Shown piece by piece: positions 8,276-18,022 of a DNA stretch of 35,128 nucleotides. Within the stretch, counting starts at the first letter, position 1. The number at the start of each line of letters is the position of its first letter. The notes under the pieces are model-generated. The model searched no databases, was not told the origin of the DNA, and saw only the letters and a list, made by a program, of their open reading frames with translations. The stretch is from Hahella sp. HN01 (GTDB lineage Bacteria > Pseudomonadota > Gammaproteobacteria > Pseudomonadales > Oleiphilaceae): NCBI RefSeq assembly GCF_018986435.1, contig NZ_JAHMIN010000014.1:25142-60269 (forward strand), written 5' to 3'. A program made the position numbers and the translations under genes.

Positions 8276-8303
8276 AAATAATGTGAAACCTGTCACATTA
8301 TTT
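8276..8303. promoter_or_regulatory. Perfect CRP/Vfr-type palindrome (TGTGA-N6-TCACA)
   Basis: TGTGA (8282-8286), six bases, TCACA (8293-8297), with perfect pairing extended to 11-base arms through AATAATGTGA and TCACATTATT. This is the textbook CRP recognition pattern. For the leftward 83-residue gene a TATAGT box (8258-8263) would place the centre near -39, close to the class II position. The alternative is a terminator: on the plus strand the arm runs into TTTTTT, but no plus-strand gene lies just upstream, and as a minus-strand terminator for the HDOD gene the T run is poor. Confidence 0.5.
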
Positions 8304-8359
8304 TTTAATTCCCGCTTACATAAAGTAACCACGAAGAGGAGCTTAATCCTTGGCACCGA

Positions 8360-9766
8360 TCAGCTGCGTGTGGCGTCCGCCAGATTGTCCGCCAGACTCT
8401 TCATATCTTCGGACATACTGAGCAATTCCTGCAGCACTTCCTCGGCGCGCTCGCGGGTCAGGCCGAGATCGTCCCATATGGACTGAGGCGCAGGTTGCGC
8501 CGGACCTTCGCCGATGCCGTGTTTACGCAACAGCTGGGTGGCGACGAACAGCAAGGCGCTGTAAACCGCATAATCGCCGTTGAAGTAGGGGTTTTTCTGA
8601 TAACGCAGCGCCACGCAGACTTCTTCCGGCATGTTCCACATTTCCATCAACTTGCCGCCCATCTGCTCCCGGGTGATGCCTAACAGAAACTGTTCGCAGT
8701 TCTCGGAGTCGACGTGTCGATTGGCTTCGTTGTAACGGCCAATCAGCGAGAAGTGCGGCGGAAACACATGGGCCAACACCAGATAGCCGAAGTTGTGCAA
8801 CAGTCCAACCAGATACGCCAGTCCAAATTCGGGACGACGCTCTTTCGGTATCGCCGTGGTGAGCGCGCCGCACAGCGTAGCGGTCCATACCGCCTGCTCC
8901 CAGTAGGGAGTAAAACCGTCGCCGCGTTCCTCAGGCACTTCCAACGTCCTTCCCAGCGCCAGCCCCATAGACAGGTTCATAACCAGATCAAACCCCAGCA
9001 CCCGCACGATGGCGTCATGCACGGAGCGGATCTTGCCTGGAGCGGCGTAAAACGAAGAGCTGGCCCAACTGACCACCTGAGCCGACAGGCTGGGGTCGGT
9101 TTCCACAATATCGGCCAGTTCGGAAATGCCCGCTTCCGGATCGACGCGCAGTTTGATGATGCGTTGGGCGGTTTCCGGCAACGGCGGCATTTCCAGCGTA
9201 TCTTCCAGGCGGCGCTGAATACGCAGACTGGTGAAGCTGGAAATCGCCTTGTTGATCTGATCCATGTCTTTCGCCGGCTGATTGTGGTTAACGGCGATTT
9301 CAGGCAGGCGCACGCTGATCTGCATGCTCTTGACCGTCCCCATGGCGGCCTCAAACAGGCGTCGGCTCATGCACAGATATTTGTCTTCTTCCGAGGAGGG
9401 CAGGAAAATCTCATCCAGTGCGCTCAAGCGGGCGTCAATCACCGCTTCGCAGCCGGTCAGATCCGGCAACGCCGGCACTTCATACCATTGCAGGCGCTTG
9501 CGCAGTTCATCCAGTTCCGCCAGAGGCAAAGCCCGCAAGTTGCGGCCAACGCCCTCATTAAGCCGGTCCAGATCAAGGATAGTGCTTTCAGGTATCACCG
9601 CCTGCAGAACGCCGGCCTCGTCGTGCAGCATAATCGCCCGCACTCTCGCTTCCGTCGGCGCGTCTTTGCCCGTTACCTCCCGCACCTTGGCGGCGTCTTC
9701 CGCCAAGTCGCTCCTTTGAGTGCTGTAGTCCTCTAATAAACGCGCAACGGCTGCTGGAACGGCCAT
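8360..9766 (-). CDS. HDOD-domain protein with N-terminal YbaK-like deacylase-type domain
   Basis: 468 residues. The N-terminal 150 or so (AAVARLLEDYSTQ, then VRAIMLHDEAGVLQAVIPES and LDLDRLNEGVGRNLRAL) resemble the YbaK/ProX aminoacyl-tRNA deacylase fold. From about 190 the HDOD signalling domain follows, with LEMPPLPETAQRI, LADIVETDPSLSAQVV, VHDAIVRVLGF and YLVGLLHNFGYLVL. HDOD proteins are non-enzymatic HD-fold relatives used in signalling. A protein of this architecture sits beside recG in Pseudomonas aeruginosa, in the same order as here. I use ATG 9766 rather than 9835: the longer N-terminus looks non-conserved and has no ribosome site. Function unknown; the deacylase activity is not evident from motifs. 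Confidence 0.82.
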   Translation of the reverse strand: MAVPAAVARLLEDYSTQRSDLAEDAAKVREVTGKDAPTEARVRAIMLHDEAGVLQAVIPESTILDLDRLNEGVGRNLRALPLAELDELRKRLQWYEVPALPDLTGCEAVIDARLSALDEIFLPSSEEDKYLCMSRRLFEAAMGTVKSMQISVRLPEIAVNHNQPAKDMDQINKAISSFTSLRIQRRLEDTLEMPPLPETAQRIIKLRVDPEAGISELADIVETDPSLSAQVVSWASSSFYAAPGKIRSVHDAIVRVLGFDLVMNLSMGLALGRTLEVPEERGDGFTPYWEQAVWTATLCGALTTAIPKERRPEFGLAYLVGLLHNFGYLVLAHVFPPHFSLIGRYNEANRHVDSENCEQFLLGITREQMGGKLMEMWNMPEEVCVALRYQKNPYFNGDYAVYSALLFVATQLLRKHGIGEGPAQPAPQSIWDDLGLTRERAEEVLQELLSMSEDMKSLADNLADATRS

Positions 9767-9926
9767 ATCTCTTATCGCCTCGTATGGGAGAAATAAAATA
9801 AACCGGCTTCTAATATCAGGGGGATTTTTCATCATTACTTTAATTGTAGCTTAGCAGGTTTCGGGGGTTCTGCTGGCTTAGGGTATCTTTTGTAATGATT
9901 GGTAAGGGATTGCTAAGCGCGCCCGC

Positions 9927-11993
9927 TCAGACCTTGCCGTATAACGCGCGGTGGCCGATCCAGCGGCGGATGAGGGCTTCCGTCACGTCCGCCTGATCGA
10001 TGACGCTCAGGGCCATTTCTTTCACTACCGGCAACCACTGTCGGTCCCGCTGCAGATCGGCGATGCGGAATTGAATCAAACCGGTTTGACGGGTGCCGAG
10101 CACTTCTCCCGGCCCACGGATCTCCAGATCCTTCTCTGCGATGACAAAGCCGTCGTTGCTGTCCCGCATGACCTGCATGCGCGCCTTGCCGGCCAGAGAC
10201 AACGGCGGGTGATACATCAGCACGCAATAACTTTCGTGACTGCCGCGCCCGACCCGGCCGCGTAGCTGATGCAGTTGCGCCAGCCCCAGGCGCTCAGGGT
10301 TTTCGATAATCATCAGGCTCGCGTTGGGCACGTCCACGCCGACTTCGATAACAGTAGTAGCCACCAACAAGTGCAGACGATTGTTTTTGAAGTCTTCCAT
10401 GACGGCGGTTTTCTCCGCCGCTTTCATCCGCCCATGCACCAGGCCTACGCGCAAATCCGGCAGGGCTTCCGCCAAGTTCGCCGCCGTCGCTTCCGCAGCC
10501 TGACACTGCAGCACTTCGGACTCTTCAATTAGGGTGCATACCCAATAAGCCTGACGCCCTTCCAGGCACACTTTGCGCACTCGCTCCACCACATCATCCC
10601 GCTTGACGTCGGGTATGACCGCCGTCACCACGGGCGTGCGTCCAGGCGGTAATTCGTCGATCACCGAGGTGTCCAGATCCGCGTAGGCGCTCATCGCCAA
10701 AGTGCGGGGAATCGGCGTCGCCGTCATGATCAGCTGATGAGGAGCCTGCCCGGAACGGGCGCCTTTCTCCCGCAGCGATAGCCGCTGATGCACGCCAAAG
10801 CGGTGTTGTTCGTCGATAATAGCGAGGCCAAGTCGGGCGAACTCAACTTGGTCCTGAAACAACGCATGGGTGCCGATAGCCAGTTGCGCTGCGCCGGATG
10901 AAATCGCATCCAGCACCTTTTGCCGCTCACTGGCCTTAAGCTTGCCGTTAAGCCACACCACGCTGACGCCCAGAGGCTCCAGCCACTGACTCAGTGTCTT
11001 GAAATGCTGTTCTGACAATATTTCCGTCGGCGCCATCAACGCCGCCTGATGACCAGCTTCAATGGCGAACAACGCTGACGCCGCCGCCACGACGGTCTTG
11101 CCAGAGCCGACGTCTCCCTGCACCAGACGCAACATGGGAACCATGGCGCGCACATCCTGCTCCACTTCTCCGATAACGCGTTTCTGCGCGCCAGTCAGAG
11201 CAAACGGCAGTTGTTCGATAAAACGCTGCTGCAAGGGGCCGGCCTGCAAAGCCGGGGCCGGTTGCGACTGTACTTCCTGCCGCAATTGCAAGAGGCTGAG
11301 ATGGTGCGCCAGCAGCTCTTCCGCCACCAGTCTCTGTTGGTTGGGATGACGACTTTCCGCCAGCGCCGTCACATTGGCGCCCACTGGCGGATGATGCAGG
11401 TAATCCAGCGCCGTATTCAGCTCCGGCATCTGATAATGACTGCGTAATTCCTGGGGCAGCCAGTCTTTGATGGGGTAACGACGCATCAGCGTCAGCGCCT
11501 GTTGACACAAATCGCGCAGACGTTTCTGCAGCAGACCTTCTGTCGTCGGGTAAATGGGCGTGAGACGTTGCTCCATTTCCGCCGGCTTTAACTCGTCCAC
11601 CTGCGTGGTTTCGGGGTGATACATTTCCAGCCCGCTACGACCGAGGCGCGCCTCGCCGTAACACAGAAACTTGCGACCGGGGCTGAAGCGATTCTTCTGC
11701 TGCGCAGTGAAGTAGTAAAAACGCAGGCCGATCTCACCGCTATCATCGCGCACCCGCACCAGCAGACTGCGTTTGCGTCCCAGCTCGACCCGAGAGTCCA
11801 CCACCGTCGCTTCGACTTGTGCAGGCATGCCCACTCTCACCTGAGCAACCGGCGTCACACGGGTGCGATCCTCATAACGGAGGGGTAAGTGAAACAGCAG
11901 GTCCTGCACCGTGTGCAGGCCCAGCTTCGCCAGCTTTTCCGCCAGGGCCGGTCCGACGCCTTTCAGTTCGGTCAACGGCTGTTCAATAGACAC
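9927..11993 (-). CDS. recG: ATP-dependent DNA helicase RecG
   Basis: Branch-migration helicase that remodels stalled replication forks and Holliday junctions. At 688 residues it matches the usual length (about 690). Order of parts: N-terminal helix-hairpin-helix start (LTELKGVGPALAEKLAKLG), OB-fold wedge domain to about 160, then the superfamily 2 helicase core with Walker A GDVGSGKT, MAPTEILSEQHF, the DEQH box in IIDEQHRFG, TATPIPRTLA, and the C-terminal motifs VHGRMKAAEK, VATTVIEVGVDVPNA and QLRGRVGRG. It follows oxyR on the same strand after 27 bases, the Pseudomonas arrangement, suggesting cotranscription. Confidence 0.97.
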   Translation of the reverse strand: MSIEQPLTELKGVGPALAEKLAKLGLHTVQDLLFHLPLRYEDRTRVTPVAQVRVGMPAQVEATVVDSRVELGRKRSLLVRVRDDSGEIGLRFYYFTAQQKNRFSPGRKFLCYGEARLGRSGLEMYHPETTQVDELKPAEMEQRLTPIYPTTEGLLQKRLRDLCQQALTLMRRYPIKDWLPQELRSHYQMPELNTALDYLHHPPVGANVTALAESRHPNQQRLVAEELLAHHLSLLQLRQEVQSQPAPALQAGPLQQRFIEQLPFALTGAQKRVIGEVEQDVRAMVPMLRLVQGDVGSGKTVVAAASALFAIEAGHQAALMAPTEILSEQHFKTLSQWLEPLGVSVVWLNGKLKASERQKVLDAISSGAAQLAIGTHALFQDQVEFARLGLAIIDEQHRFGVHQRLSLREKGARSGQAPHQLIMTATPIPRTLAMSAYADLDTSVIDELPPGRTPVVTAVIPDVKRDDVVERVRKVCLEGRQAYWVCTLIEESEVLQCQAAEATAANLAEALPDLRVGLVHGRMKAAEKTAVMEDFKNNRLHLLVATTVIEVGVDVPNASLMIIENPERLGLAQLHQLRGRVGRGSHESYCVLMYHPPLSLAGKARMQVMRDSNDGFVIAEKDLEIRGPGEVLGTRQTGLIQFRIADLQRDRQWLPVVKEMALSVIDQADVTEALIRRWIGHRALYGKV

Positions 11994-12020
11994 GCTAGGG
12001 CGATCCTTTTCCGTCTTGCT

Positions 12021-12959
12021 TTAACTGGCGCGCTTCTCAACCACCCTGCACTGTCCCGCCGCCAGCGCCACCATATCGATCGCTTTCGGGCGCGGGAAGG
12101 TGACGCGCCAGGCCAGGCCTACTGTGCGATAGGGCGCTGGAGATTTGAATGGCCGCGTCGTCAGCAAACCGCTGGCGTAGCGGTCTTCCCGCACGGCGGA
12201 CAAAGGCAGAACGGTGATGCCAAGGCCGGAGGCGACCATGTGGCGGATGGTTTCCAGCGAACTGCCTTCCGTGATGATATGCGCAGGCCGGTCGCTGCGG
12301 GGCGGCTCTTTACCCATACGGTTGAACAGTTCCGGGCAGGCGTCCAGCACCTGATCGCGGAAGCAGTGTCCCGGTCCCAGCAACAGCAGGTCGTGTGCGG
12401 GCAGCATTTCGCTGTCGATTTCGTCGTATTGAGACAGCGGATGGTCCTCCGGCATCAACACAACAAAAGGTTCGTCATACAGCGGCAGGGTCACGACTTC
12501 CGGCTCATTGAACGGCAGCGCCACGATAATGGCGTCCAGCTCGGAGTGACGCAGCTTCTCCCGCAATACGGCGGTGTAGTTCTCTTCTATATATAGCGGC
12601 ATTTGCGGCGCCGCCCGGTGCAACTCAGGCATCAGATGGGGAAACAGGTAAGGCCCAATCGTATAAATCGCGCCAACGCGCAGCGGCTGAGACAGCTGGT
12701 CTTTACCCGCCTGGGCGATATCCTTGATAACACTGACCTGATCCAGCACGCGCAACGCCTGATCTACGACACGCTTACCTGTGTCAGTGACAGTGATATG
12801 GCTCTTGCTGCGCTCGAACAGGGTGACCCCCAGTTCATCCTCCAGCTTTTTCACCGCCACGCTCAAGGTGGGCTGACTGACGAAACAGCGCTCAGCGGCG
12901 CGGCCGAAATGCTTCTCTTCAGCCAGTGTGACAATGTAACGCAATTCAGTCAGAGTCAT
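12021..12959 (-). CDS. oxyR: Peroxide-sensing regulator OxyR
   Basis: LysR-type regulator that senses hydrogen peroxide by forming a disulfide and then activates antioxidant genes. The 312 residues show the N-terminal winged helix (FGRAAERCFVSQPTLSVAVKKLE, in two parts at about 18-40) and the periplasmic-binding-like effector domain. The two redox cysteines fall at C199 and C208 in GHCFRDQVLDAC, the same numbers as in E. coli OxyR, so this is OxyR proper rather than a generic LysR protein. It precedes recG. No ahpC, katA or other target gene lies next to it. Confidence 0.94.
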   Translation of the reverse strand: MTLTELRYIVTLAEEKHFGRAAERCFVSQPTLSVAVKKLEDELGVTLFERSKSHITVTDTGKRVVDQALRVLDQVSVIKDIAQAGKDQLSQPLRVGAIYTIGPYLFPHLMPELHRAAPQMPLYIEENYTAVLREKLRHSELDAIIVALPFNEPEVVTLPLYDEPFVVLMPEDHPLSQYDEIDSEMLPAHDLLLLGPGHCFRDQVLDACPELFNRMGKEPPRSDRPAHIITEGSSLETIRHMVASGLGITVLPLSAVREDRYASGLLTTRPFKSPAPYRTVGLAWRVTFPRPKAIDMVALAAGQCRVVEKRAS

Positions 12960-13273
12960 GTGTTTCTCACTATGTTGTTTTCCATCCGTTAAGCGCCAGT
13001 CATCTTTCCGGACGACTACTTATCGGCTCAAATCTTTTTATGGACAGTCTCAGGGACCAGGAGTTCCTGCTTTCCCCTGGAAAAACATTTCAGAACGCCA
13101 GGGAATACTCTACCCTGCATCACTGGTTTTCAAGGGTTCCGAATGCGCCAATTTATACGCCCGGCGCGCCGGTTAAGAAACCGCTTCGCAGACTTGGCTT
13201 AATAGTCTGACCATATTGAACTTTTCGACTTAATAGCCAAGAGCTAGCATAAGCCTGATTGGAGATAGACGCA
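12960..13273. other. Divergent intergenic region upstream of oxyR and the SDR gene
   Basis: 314 bases with no convincing coding frame. It contains an inverted repeat CCCTGG-N17-CCAGGG near 13075-13104 and a pair of CTTAATAG direct repeats (13198-13205 and 13229-13236) 31 bases apart, just before the SDR start. The second repeat is part of ATAG-N7-CTAG, a partial OxyR-like half site, but the spacing does not match the OxyR consensus. Confidence 0.35.
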
Positions 13274-14155
13274 ATGCATCAACCACGCCTGCTGCTACTC
13301 GGTTTTGGAGCGCTGAATCGCCAAGTGGCGGCGCGTCTGCAAGACCGTTTTGACATCCTCGCAGTATCGCGCACGCCACAACAACCGGAAGGCGTCACTC
13401 ACTGTGCGCTGGATCTGGAGCAGGATGCTTTGGACGCCCTGCCCGTCGATATCGACGTCGCCATTTATTGTCTCACGCCCTCCGCCTTTACGCCGGAAGG
13501 CTATGAAGCCGTTTACGTGAAAAGCCTGCAACGCGTTCTGCACCGCCTGCGCAGCGGCTCAATCAAGCGATTGTTGTTTGTTTCCTCCACCAGCGTGTAT
13601 GGCCAGGAAAACGACGAATGGGTCGATGAAGACAGCGCCACGGCGCCTGCCAGTTTCTCCGGCGCCACACTACTGCAAGCGGAAGCCTTGCTGGCGGACG
13701 CCGATATCGCGACGACCGTGGTGCGCTTTTCCGGCATCTATGGCGCTGGCCGCACGCGCTTGTTACAGCAGGCGCTGGATGGGCAGGTCGCGCTCTCAGG
13801 CCCCAGCGGCTATACCAATCGCATCCATGAACAGGACGCCGTAGGCGTGTTATGTCATTTAGCGGAACTCGCTTTGGCCAAGCCGCTGCACCCCTGCTAT
13901 CTGGCCAGCGACTGCGAGCCCGTGCGAATGTACGACGTGGCGCAGTGGATTCGGGAACAAGCTTGCTCCCGCGTGGAGTGCGCGCCGGAAGCCGCGCCAG
14001 CCCAGCAAAAACGGCGCGCAGGCAGTAAACGCTGCGCCAACCAACGGCTACTGGCCAGTGGTTTTCAGTTCAGCTATCCCACATTTCGAGAAGGTTATAG
14101 GGAAATGATTGAGGCTTATATCGCCCAAAACAGTCAGGCGAATATAAAAGAGTGA
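13274..14155 (+). CDS. Extended SDR / NAD-dependent epimerase-like protein (YeeZ-like)
   Basis: 293-residue Rossmann-fold protein of the extended short-chain dehydrogenase group, similar in layout to E. coli YeeZ. The nucleotide-binding loop is LLLLGFGALNRQVAARL (residues 6-22). The family strand LLFVSSTSVYG is at 100-110, with the usual Ser-Thr-Ser and Y109. The Lys of the catalytic YxxxK motif is missing (Y109-GQEN), so it may bind NAD(P) without classic dehydrogenase chemistry. Substrate unknown. The start is ATG 13274, with GGAG nine bases upstream, not the in-frame TTG at 13259. Divergent from oxyR, convergent with ridA. Confidence 0.82.
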   Translation: MHQPRLLLLGFGALNRQVAARLQDRFDILAVSRTPQQPEGVTHCALDLEQDALDALPVDIDVAIYCLTPSAFTPEGYEAVYVKSLQRVLHRLRSGSIKRLLFVSSTSVYGQENDEWVDEDSATAPASFSGATLLQAEALLADADIATTVVRFSGIYGAGRTRLLQQALDGQVALSGPSGYTNRIHEQDAVGVLCHLAELALAKPLHPCYLASDCEPVRMYDVAQWIREQACSRVECAPEAAPAQQKRRAGSKRCANQRLLASGFQFSYPTFREGYREMIEAYIAQNSQANIKE

Positions 14156-14181
14156 AGGTCAGGCGCTAGCAGGGAAAGCTT

Positions 14182-14203
14182 CCCGGTCCGGAGCCGGACC
14201 GGG
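14182..14203. terminator. GC-rich hairpin between convergent SDR and ridA genes
   Basis: CCCGGTCCGG and CCGGACCGGG (14182-14191 and 14194-14203) are perfect complements separated by two bases, a very stable stem. It lies 27 bases after one stop codon and 18 bases from the other. There is no T run on either side, so classification as a terminator is an inference from position and stability. Confidence 0.45.
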
Positions 14204-14220
14204 GAGAAGAAATCAGCGGA

Positions 14221-14607
14221 TCAGGAAGTCACCATGATGCCGTCCATTTCCACCAGAGAGCCTTTCGGCAACTGGGAAATGCCTATCGCGGCGCGAGCTG
14301 GATAAGGCTCTTTGAAGTAAGTCGCCATGATTTCGTTGACGGTAGCGAAGTTGCTCAGGTCGGTCAGATAGATATTCAGCTTGACGATATCGCCCAGATC
14401 ACCGCCGGCGGCGCGGCATACAGCGCGCAGGTTATCGAATACTTGCTTGGTCTGTTCAGCGAAATCGCCGCTCACCAGTTCCATCGTCTCGGGATTCAAT
14501 GGAATCTGACCAGACAAGTATACGGTTTGACCAGCTTTTACAGCCTGGGAGTAGGTGCCGATCGCCTTGGGCGCATTTTCAGTCTGGATAACGGATTTAT
14601 TAGTCAT
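14221..14607 (-). CDS. ridA: RidA family reactive intermediate deaminase
   Basis: Hydrolyses reactive enamines and imines (2-aminoacrylate type) released by PLP enzymes, protecting the cytosol. The 128 residues match the family length. Visible are the N-terminal [23 protein letters not shown], the conserved [11 protein letters not shown], and the substrate-binding R105 in [13 protein letters not shown] with E120. Works as a trimer in known cases. It lies downstream of spoT on the same strand after a 184-base gap, the order seen in Pseudomonas (spoT-ridA). Confidence 0.93.
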   Translation of the reverse strand: MTNKSVIQTENAPKAIGTYSQAVKAGQTVYLSGQIPLNPETMELVSGDFAEQTKQVFDNLRAVCRAAGGDLGDIVKLNIYLTDLSNFATVNEIMATYFKEPYPARAAIGISQLPKGSLVEMDGIMVTS

Positions 14608-14791
14608 ATCTGTTGCCTCATTATTCTCGTTCCGCCGCGGACAACGCCGCCTTGGATATAGTTACCGCCGATACTGTGTTGAAAGAACGGCATCTTACCG
14701 GATTTCTCCGGTTTGCGAATACTGTCAGACAGTACTCAGGAAACGGATCAGTTAACAGGATGGATAAGGTTGGCGCGGCGTTCCCGGCCGC

Positions 14792-16921
14792 TTAGTGTTT
14801 CACCCTGGAAATGGAAGTCACCGCCAGCAGATGACGCAGGCGTCGCATAACTCGCGCCAGGTGGATACGGCCCTGAACTTTAATGATCAGGCTCACCACG
14901 CTGAGACGGGCGTTTTGCTCTTCCACATTGATTTTCTCGATATTGCCGTCGGCCATGGTGACCGCGCTGGCGATTTCGGCGATGACGCCCCGCTGGCGCT
15001 CCACTTCGACCCGCAAGGCCACGGAGAACTCATCAGTGATGTTCTTGGCCCAGGTCAGATGGATGCAGTGCTCGGGGTCGTGGAGGAATTTCTTGATCTT
15101 GTCGCAGGTTTCGGAGTGAATCATCAACCCTGCGCCGCGATTGATGACGCCGACGATAGGATCGCCGGGAATCGGCTTACAACAGTGCGCCAGATTCAAC
15201 ACCTGGCCATCAGCGCCTTCCACCATCAAGGACGGCTTGTTGTCGTCCTCGCGGTATTCCATGTCATGGCTTTCCGTCGGCTCGCCGTCAGACACCAGTT
15301 GGCGGGCCACGATATACGCCATGCGGCTGCCCAGTCCGATTTCCTCAAGCAGGCGGTCGAAGCTGCTGGCCTGATTGTGCTTGAGCACTTTTTCTTTGTG
15401 CTGCTCGCTGATGTCGTCAAGTCGTTTGCCGAACGCCTGCAGGTTTTTCTTCAGCAGGCGACGCCCCAGTTCGCGGGATTCGCTCTGACGCTGCTGCTTC
15501 AGATAGTGCCGGATGTTGCTCTTCGCCTTGCCTGTGACGACAAAGTTGAGCCATGCCGGGTTCGGCTTGGCGCCGGGCGCGGTAATAATTTCCACGGTTT
15601 GCCCGCTCTTCAGCGGCATACTGAGTGACGCCAAGTGCTTGTTAATGCGGCAGGCTACCGTGGAGTTGCCGATATCCGTGTGTATCGCATAGGCGAAGTC
15701 CACCGGAGTCGCCCCGCCGGGCAGCTCCATGATGCGGCCCTTGGGCGTAAAGATGTAGATTTCGTCCGGGAATAGGTCGATTTTGACGTGCTCGATGAAT
15801 TCCAGGGAGTCGTCCGCCCGCTCGCGCAGCTCCATCAAATCCTTCACCCACTTCTGCGCCCGCATCTGCTGGTTATCCGCCAAGTCGGAAGTGGCGCTCT
15901 TGTAAACCCAATGCGCCGCAATGCCGCTGTTGGCGACTTTGTCCATTTCTTCGGTGCGGATTTGGATTTCGATATTGACGTGGGAGCCGAACAGCGTGGT
16001 GTGAATGGATTGATAACCGTTGGCCTTGGGCAGGGCGATATAGTCTTTGAAGCGGCCCGGCACCGGTTTGTACATGCCGTGGACCACCCCGAGCGTTCGG
16101 TAACAGCTGTCCACGGAGTCGGTAATAATTCGGAAGGCGTATACGTCCATGATGTCATGGAATGAACGTCGTTTGGCCTTCATCTTCTGGTAAATGCTGT
16201 GCAGGTGTTTCTCCCTGCCCTGAATGCGCACGGACAGACCGCGCTCCTTAAGTTTGCTTTCCAGCTTGTGCTTGATCTCTTCGATGATCTCGTAATGGGT
16301 GCCGCGCAGTTTGCGCACCGCTTCCTGGATATACTTGGCGCGCATCGGGAACATGGCCTGAAACCCGAGGTCTTCAAGCTCCACGCACATGGTGTGGATG
16401 CCAAGACGATTGGCGATCGGCGCGTAGATATCCAGCGTCTCCGTCGCAATACGACGACGTTTCTCCGGCTTCAGCGGCCCCAGCGTACGCATGTTGTGCA
16501 GACGGTCCGCCAGCTTCACCAGGATAACGCGAATGTCCTTGGCCATGGCCAAAGTCATCTTTTGAAAGTTTTCCGCCTGAGCTTCCGCTTTGGATTTAAA
16601 TTCAATCTGGGTCAGCTTACTGACGCCGTCCACCAATTCGGCGATGCTCTCTCCAAACTGGCCGCTGAGCGCGTCTTTGGGAATCCCGGTGTCTTCAATG
16701 ACGTCATGCAGCATGGCCGCCGCCAGACATTGATGATCCAATTGCAAATCGGCCAGGAGATTGGCCACCGCCAGCGGATGGGTGATGTAAGGCTCCCCGC
16801 TTTGCCGGTATTGCCCTTCATGCGCCTGCTCCGCGTAGTAAAACGCTCGCCGCACCACATTGATATGGTGGTTATCCAAATAGGTTTTTAAACGTTCAGC
16901 AAGCGCATCAATCGTCGGCAC
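14792..16921 (-). CDS. spoT: Bifunctional (p)ppGpp synthetase/hydrolase SpoT
   Basis: Makes and degrades the alarmone (p)ppGpp, setting the stringent response. In 709 residues I see the HD hydrolase domain with ITHPLAVA and AAMLHDVIEDTG (H72, D73 present, so hydrolysis is expected), the synthetase domain with GREKHLHSIYQKMKAKRR and the substrate segment GRFKDYIALPKANGYQSIHT, a TGS domain (IYIFTPKGRIMELPGGATP), and a C-terminal ACT domain. Retention of the HD residues distinguishes SpoT from RelA. It follows rpoZ and gmk on the same strand, the widespread gmk-rpoZ-spoT operon. Confidence 0.97.
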   Translation of the reverse strand: MPTIDALAERLKTYLDNHHINVVRRAFYYAEQAHEGQYRQSGEPYITHPLAVANLLADLQLDHQCLAAAMLHDVIEDTGIPKDALSGQFGESIAELVDGVSKLTQIEFKSKAEAQAENFQKMTLAMAKDIRVILVKLADRLHNMRTLGPLKPEKRRRIATETLDIYAPIANRLGIHTMCVELEDLGFQAMFPMRAKYIQEAVRKLRGTHYEIIEEIKHKLESKLKERGLSVRIQGREKHLHSIYQKMKAKRRSFHDIMDVYAFRIITDSVDSCYRTLGVVHGMYKPVPGRFKDYIALPKANGYQSIHTTLFGSHVNIEIQIRTEEMDKVANSGIAAHWVYKSATSDLADNQQMRAQKWVKDLMELRERADDSLEFIEHVKIDLFPDEIYIFTPKGRIMELPGGATPVDFAYAIHTDIGNSTVACRINKHLASLSMPLKSGQTVEIITAPGAKPNPAWLNFVVTGKAKSNIRHYLKQQRQSESRELGRRLLKKNLQAFGKRLDDISEQHKEKVLKHNQASSFDRLLEEIGLGSRMAYIVARQLVSDGEPTESHDMEYREDDNKPSLMVEGADGQVLNLAHCCKPIPGDPIVGVINRGAGLMIHSETCDKIKKFLHDPEHCIHLTWAKNITDEFSVALRVEVERQRGVIAEIASAVTMADGNIEKINVEEQNARLSVVSLIIKVQGRIHLARVMRRLRHLLAVTSISRVKH

Positions 16922-17059
16922 AAGGGACCTTCACAACATAAGCGGTACACAAAATAAAAATGGCGGAGATGAAAAAACCGGACAATCAGCCCAGATTTTT
17001 TACAGCTGTATAAATCAATATAAAGATAAAGAGGGGAATTTCAAGAGAGGGTGAAGTCA

Positions 17060-17077
17060 GGCCCCTTTGCGGGGCCC
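17060..17077 (-). terminator. Hairpin after rpoZ, possible attenuator
   Basis: GGCCCC (17060-17065), TTTGC, GGGGCC (17071-17076), directly after the rpoZ stop codon and before spoT. On the minus strand no T run follows, so it is more likely a processing or attenuation stem than a full terminator within the gmk-rpoZ-spoT operon. Confidence 0.35.
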
Positions 17078-17082
17078 GGACG

Positions 17083-17292
17083 TTAGTCTTCGTCTTGCTC
17101 AAGCATCTCAGATGTGATGAGGCCTGCAGCGATTTCGCGCAGTGCGACGACAGTGGGCTTATCATTTTCCCACTCGACCTTAGGGTCTTTGCCATACTGG
17201 CTGATCTGACGAGCGCGCTTCGAAGCCAGCATGACTAGCTCAAAACGGTTATCTACATGATCCAGACAGTCTTCAACGGTTACTCGCGCCAT
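17083..17292 (-). CDS. rpoZ: RNA polymerase omega subunit
   Basis: Small subunit that helps fold the beta-prime subunit and takes part in ppGpp binding by RNA polymerase. The 69 residues begin with the family signature [20 protein letters not shown] and continue with ASKRARQI and the Thr-Val-Val-Ala-Leu-Arg-Glu-Ile helix. It is shorter at the C-terminus than the E. coli protein (91 residues), as in other marine relatives. Lies between gmk and spoT. Pairing of the omega subunit with a ppGpp enzyme is a conserved functional arrangement. Confidence 0.95.
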   Translation of the reverse strand: MARVTVEDCLDHVDNRFELVMLASKRARQISQYGKDPKVEWENDKPTVVALREIAAGLITSEMLEQDED

Positions 17293-17341
17293 AACACACC
17301 CTTTACCAGTGCCAGTTCAGAAAATGACCGCGTAGTTTAGG

Positions 17342-18007
<666 letters not shown>

Positions 18008-18022
18008 TTAAGTAATCCGGAC

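Noticed and set aside
8714-9736. 340-codon plus-strand frame inside the HDOD gene
   Set aside because: It is antisense to the HDOD gene, Arg/His/Gln rich, with no domain; a GC-driven shadow frame.
13202-13247. Possible OxyR binding site before the SDR gene (ATAG-N7-ATAT and ATAG-N7-CTAG)
   Set aside because: The two half sites are 31 bases apart instead of 22 and each deviates from ATAG-N7-CTAT. Probably chance in an AT-rich promoter.
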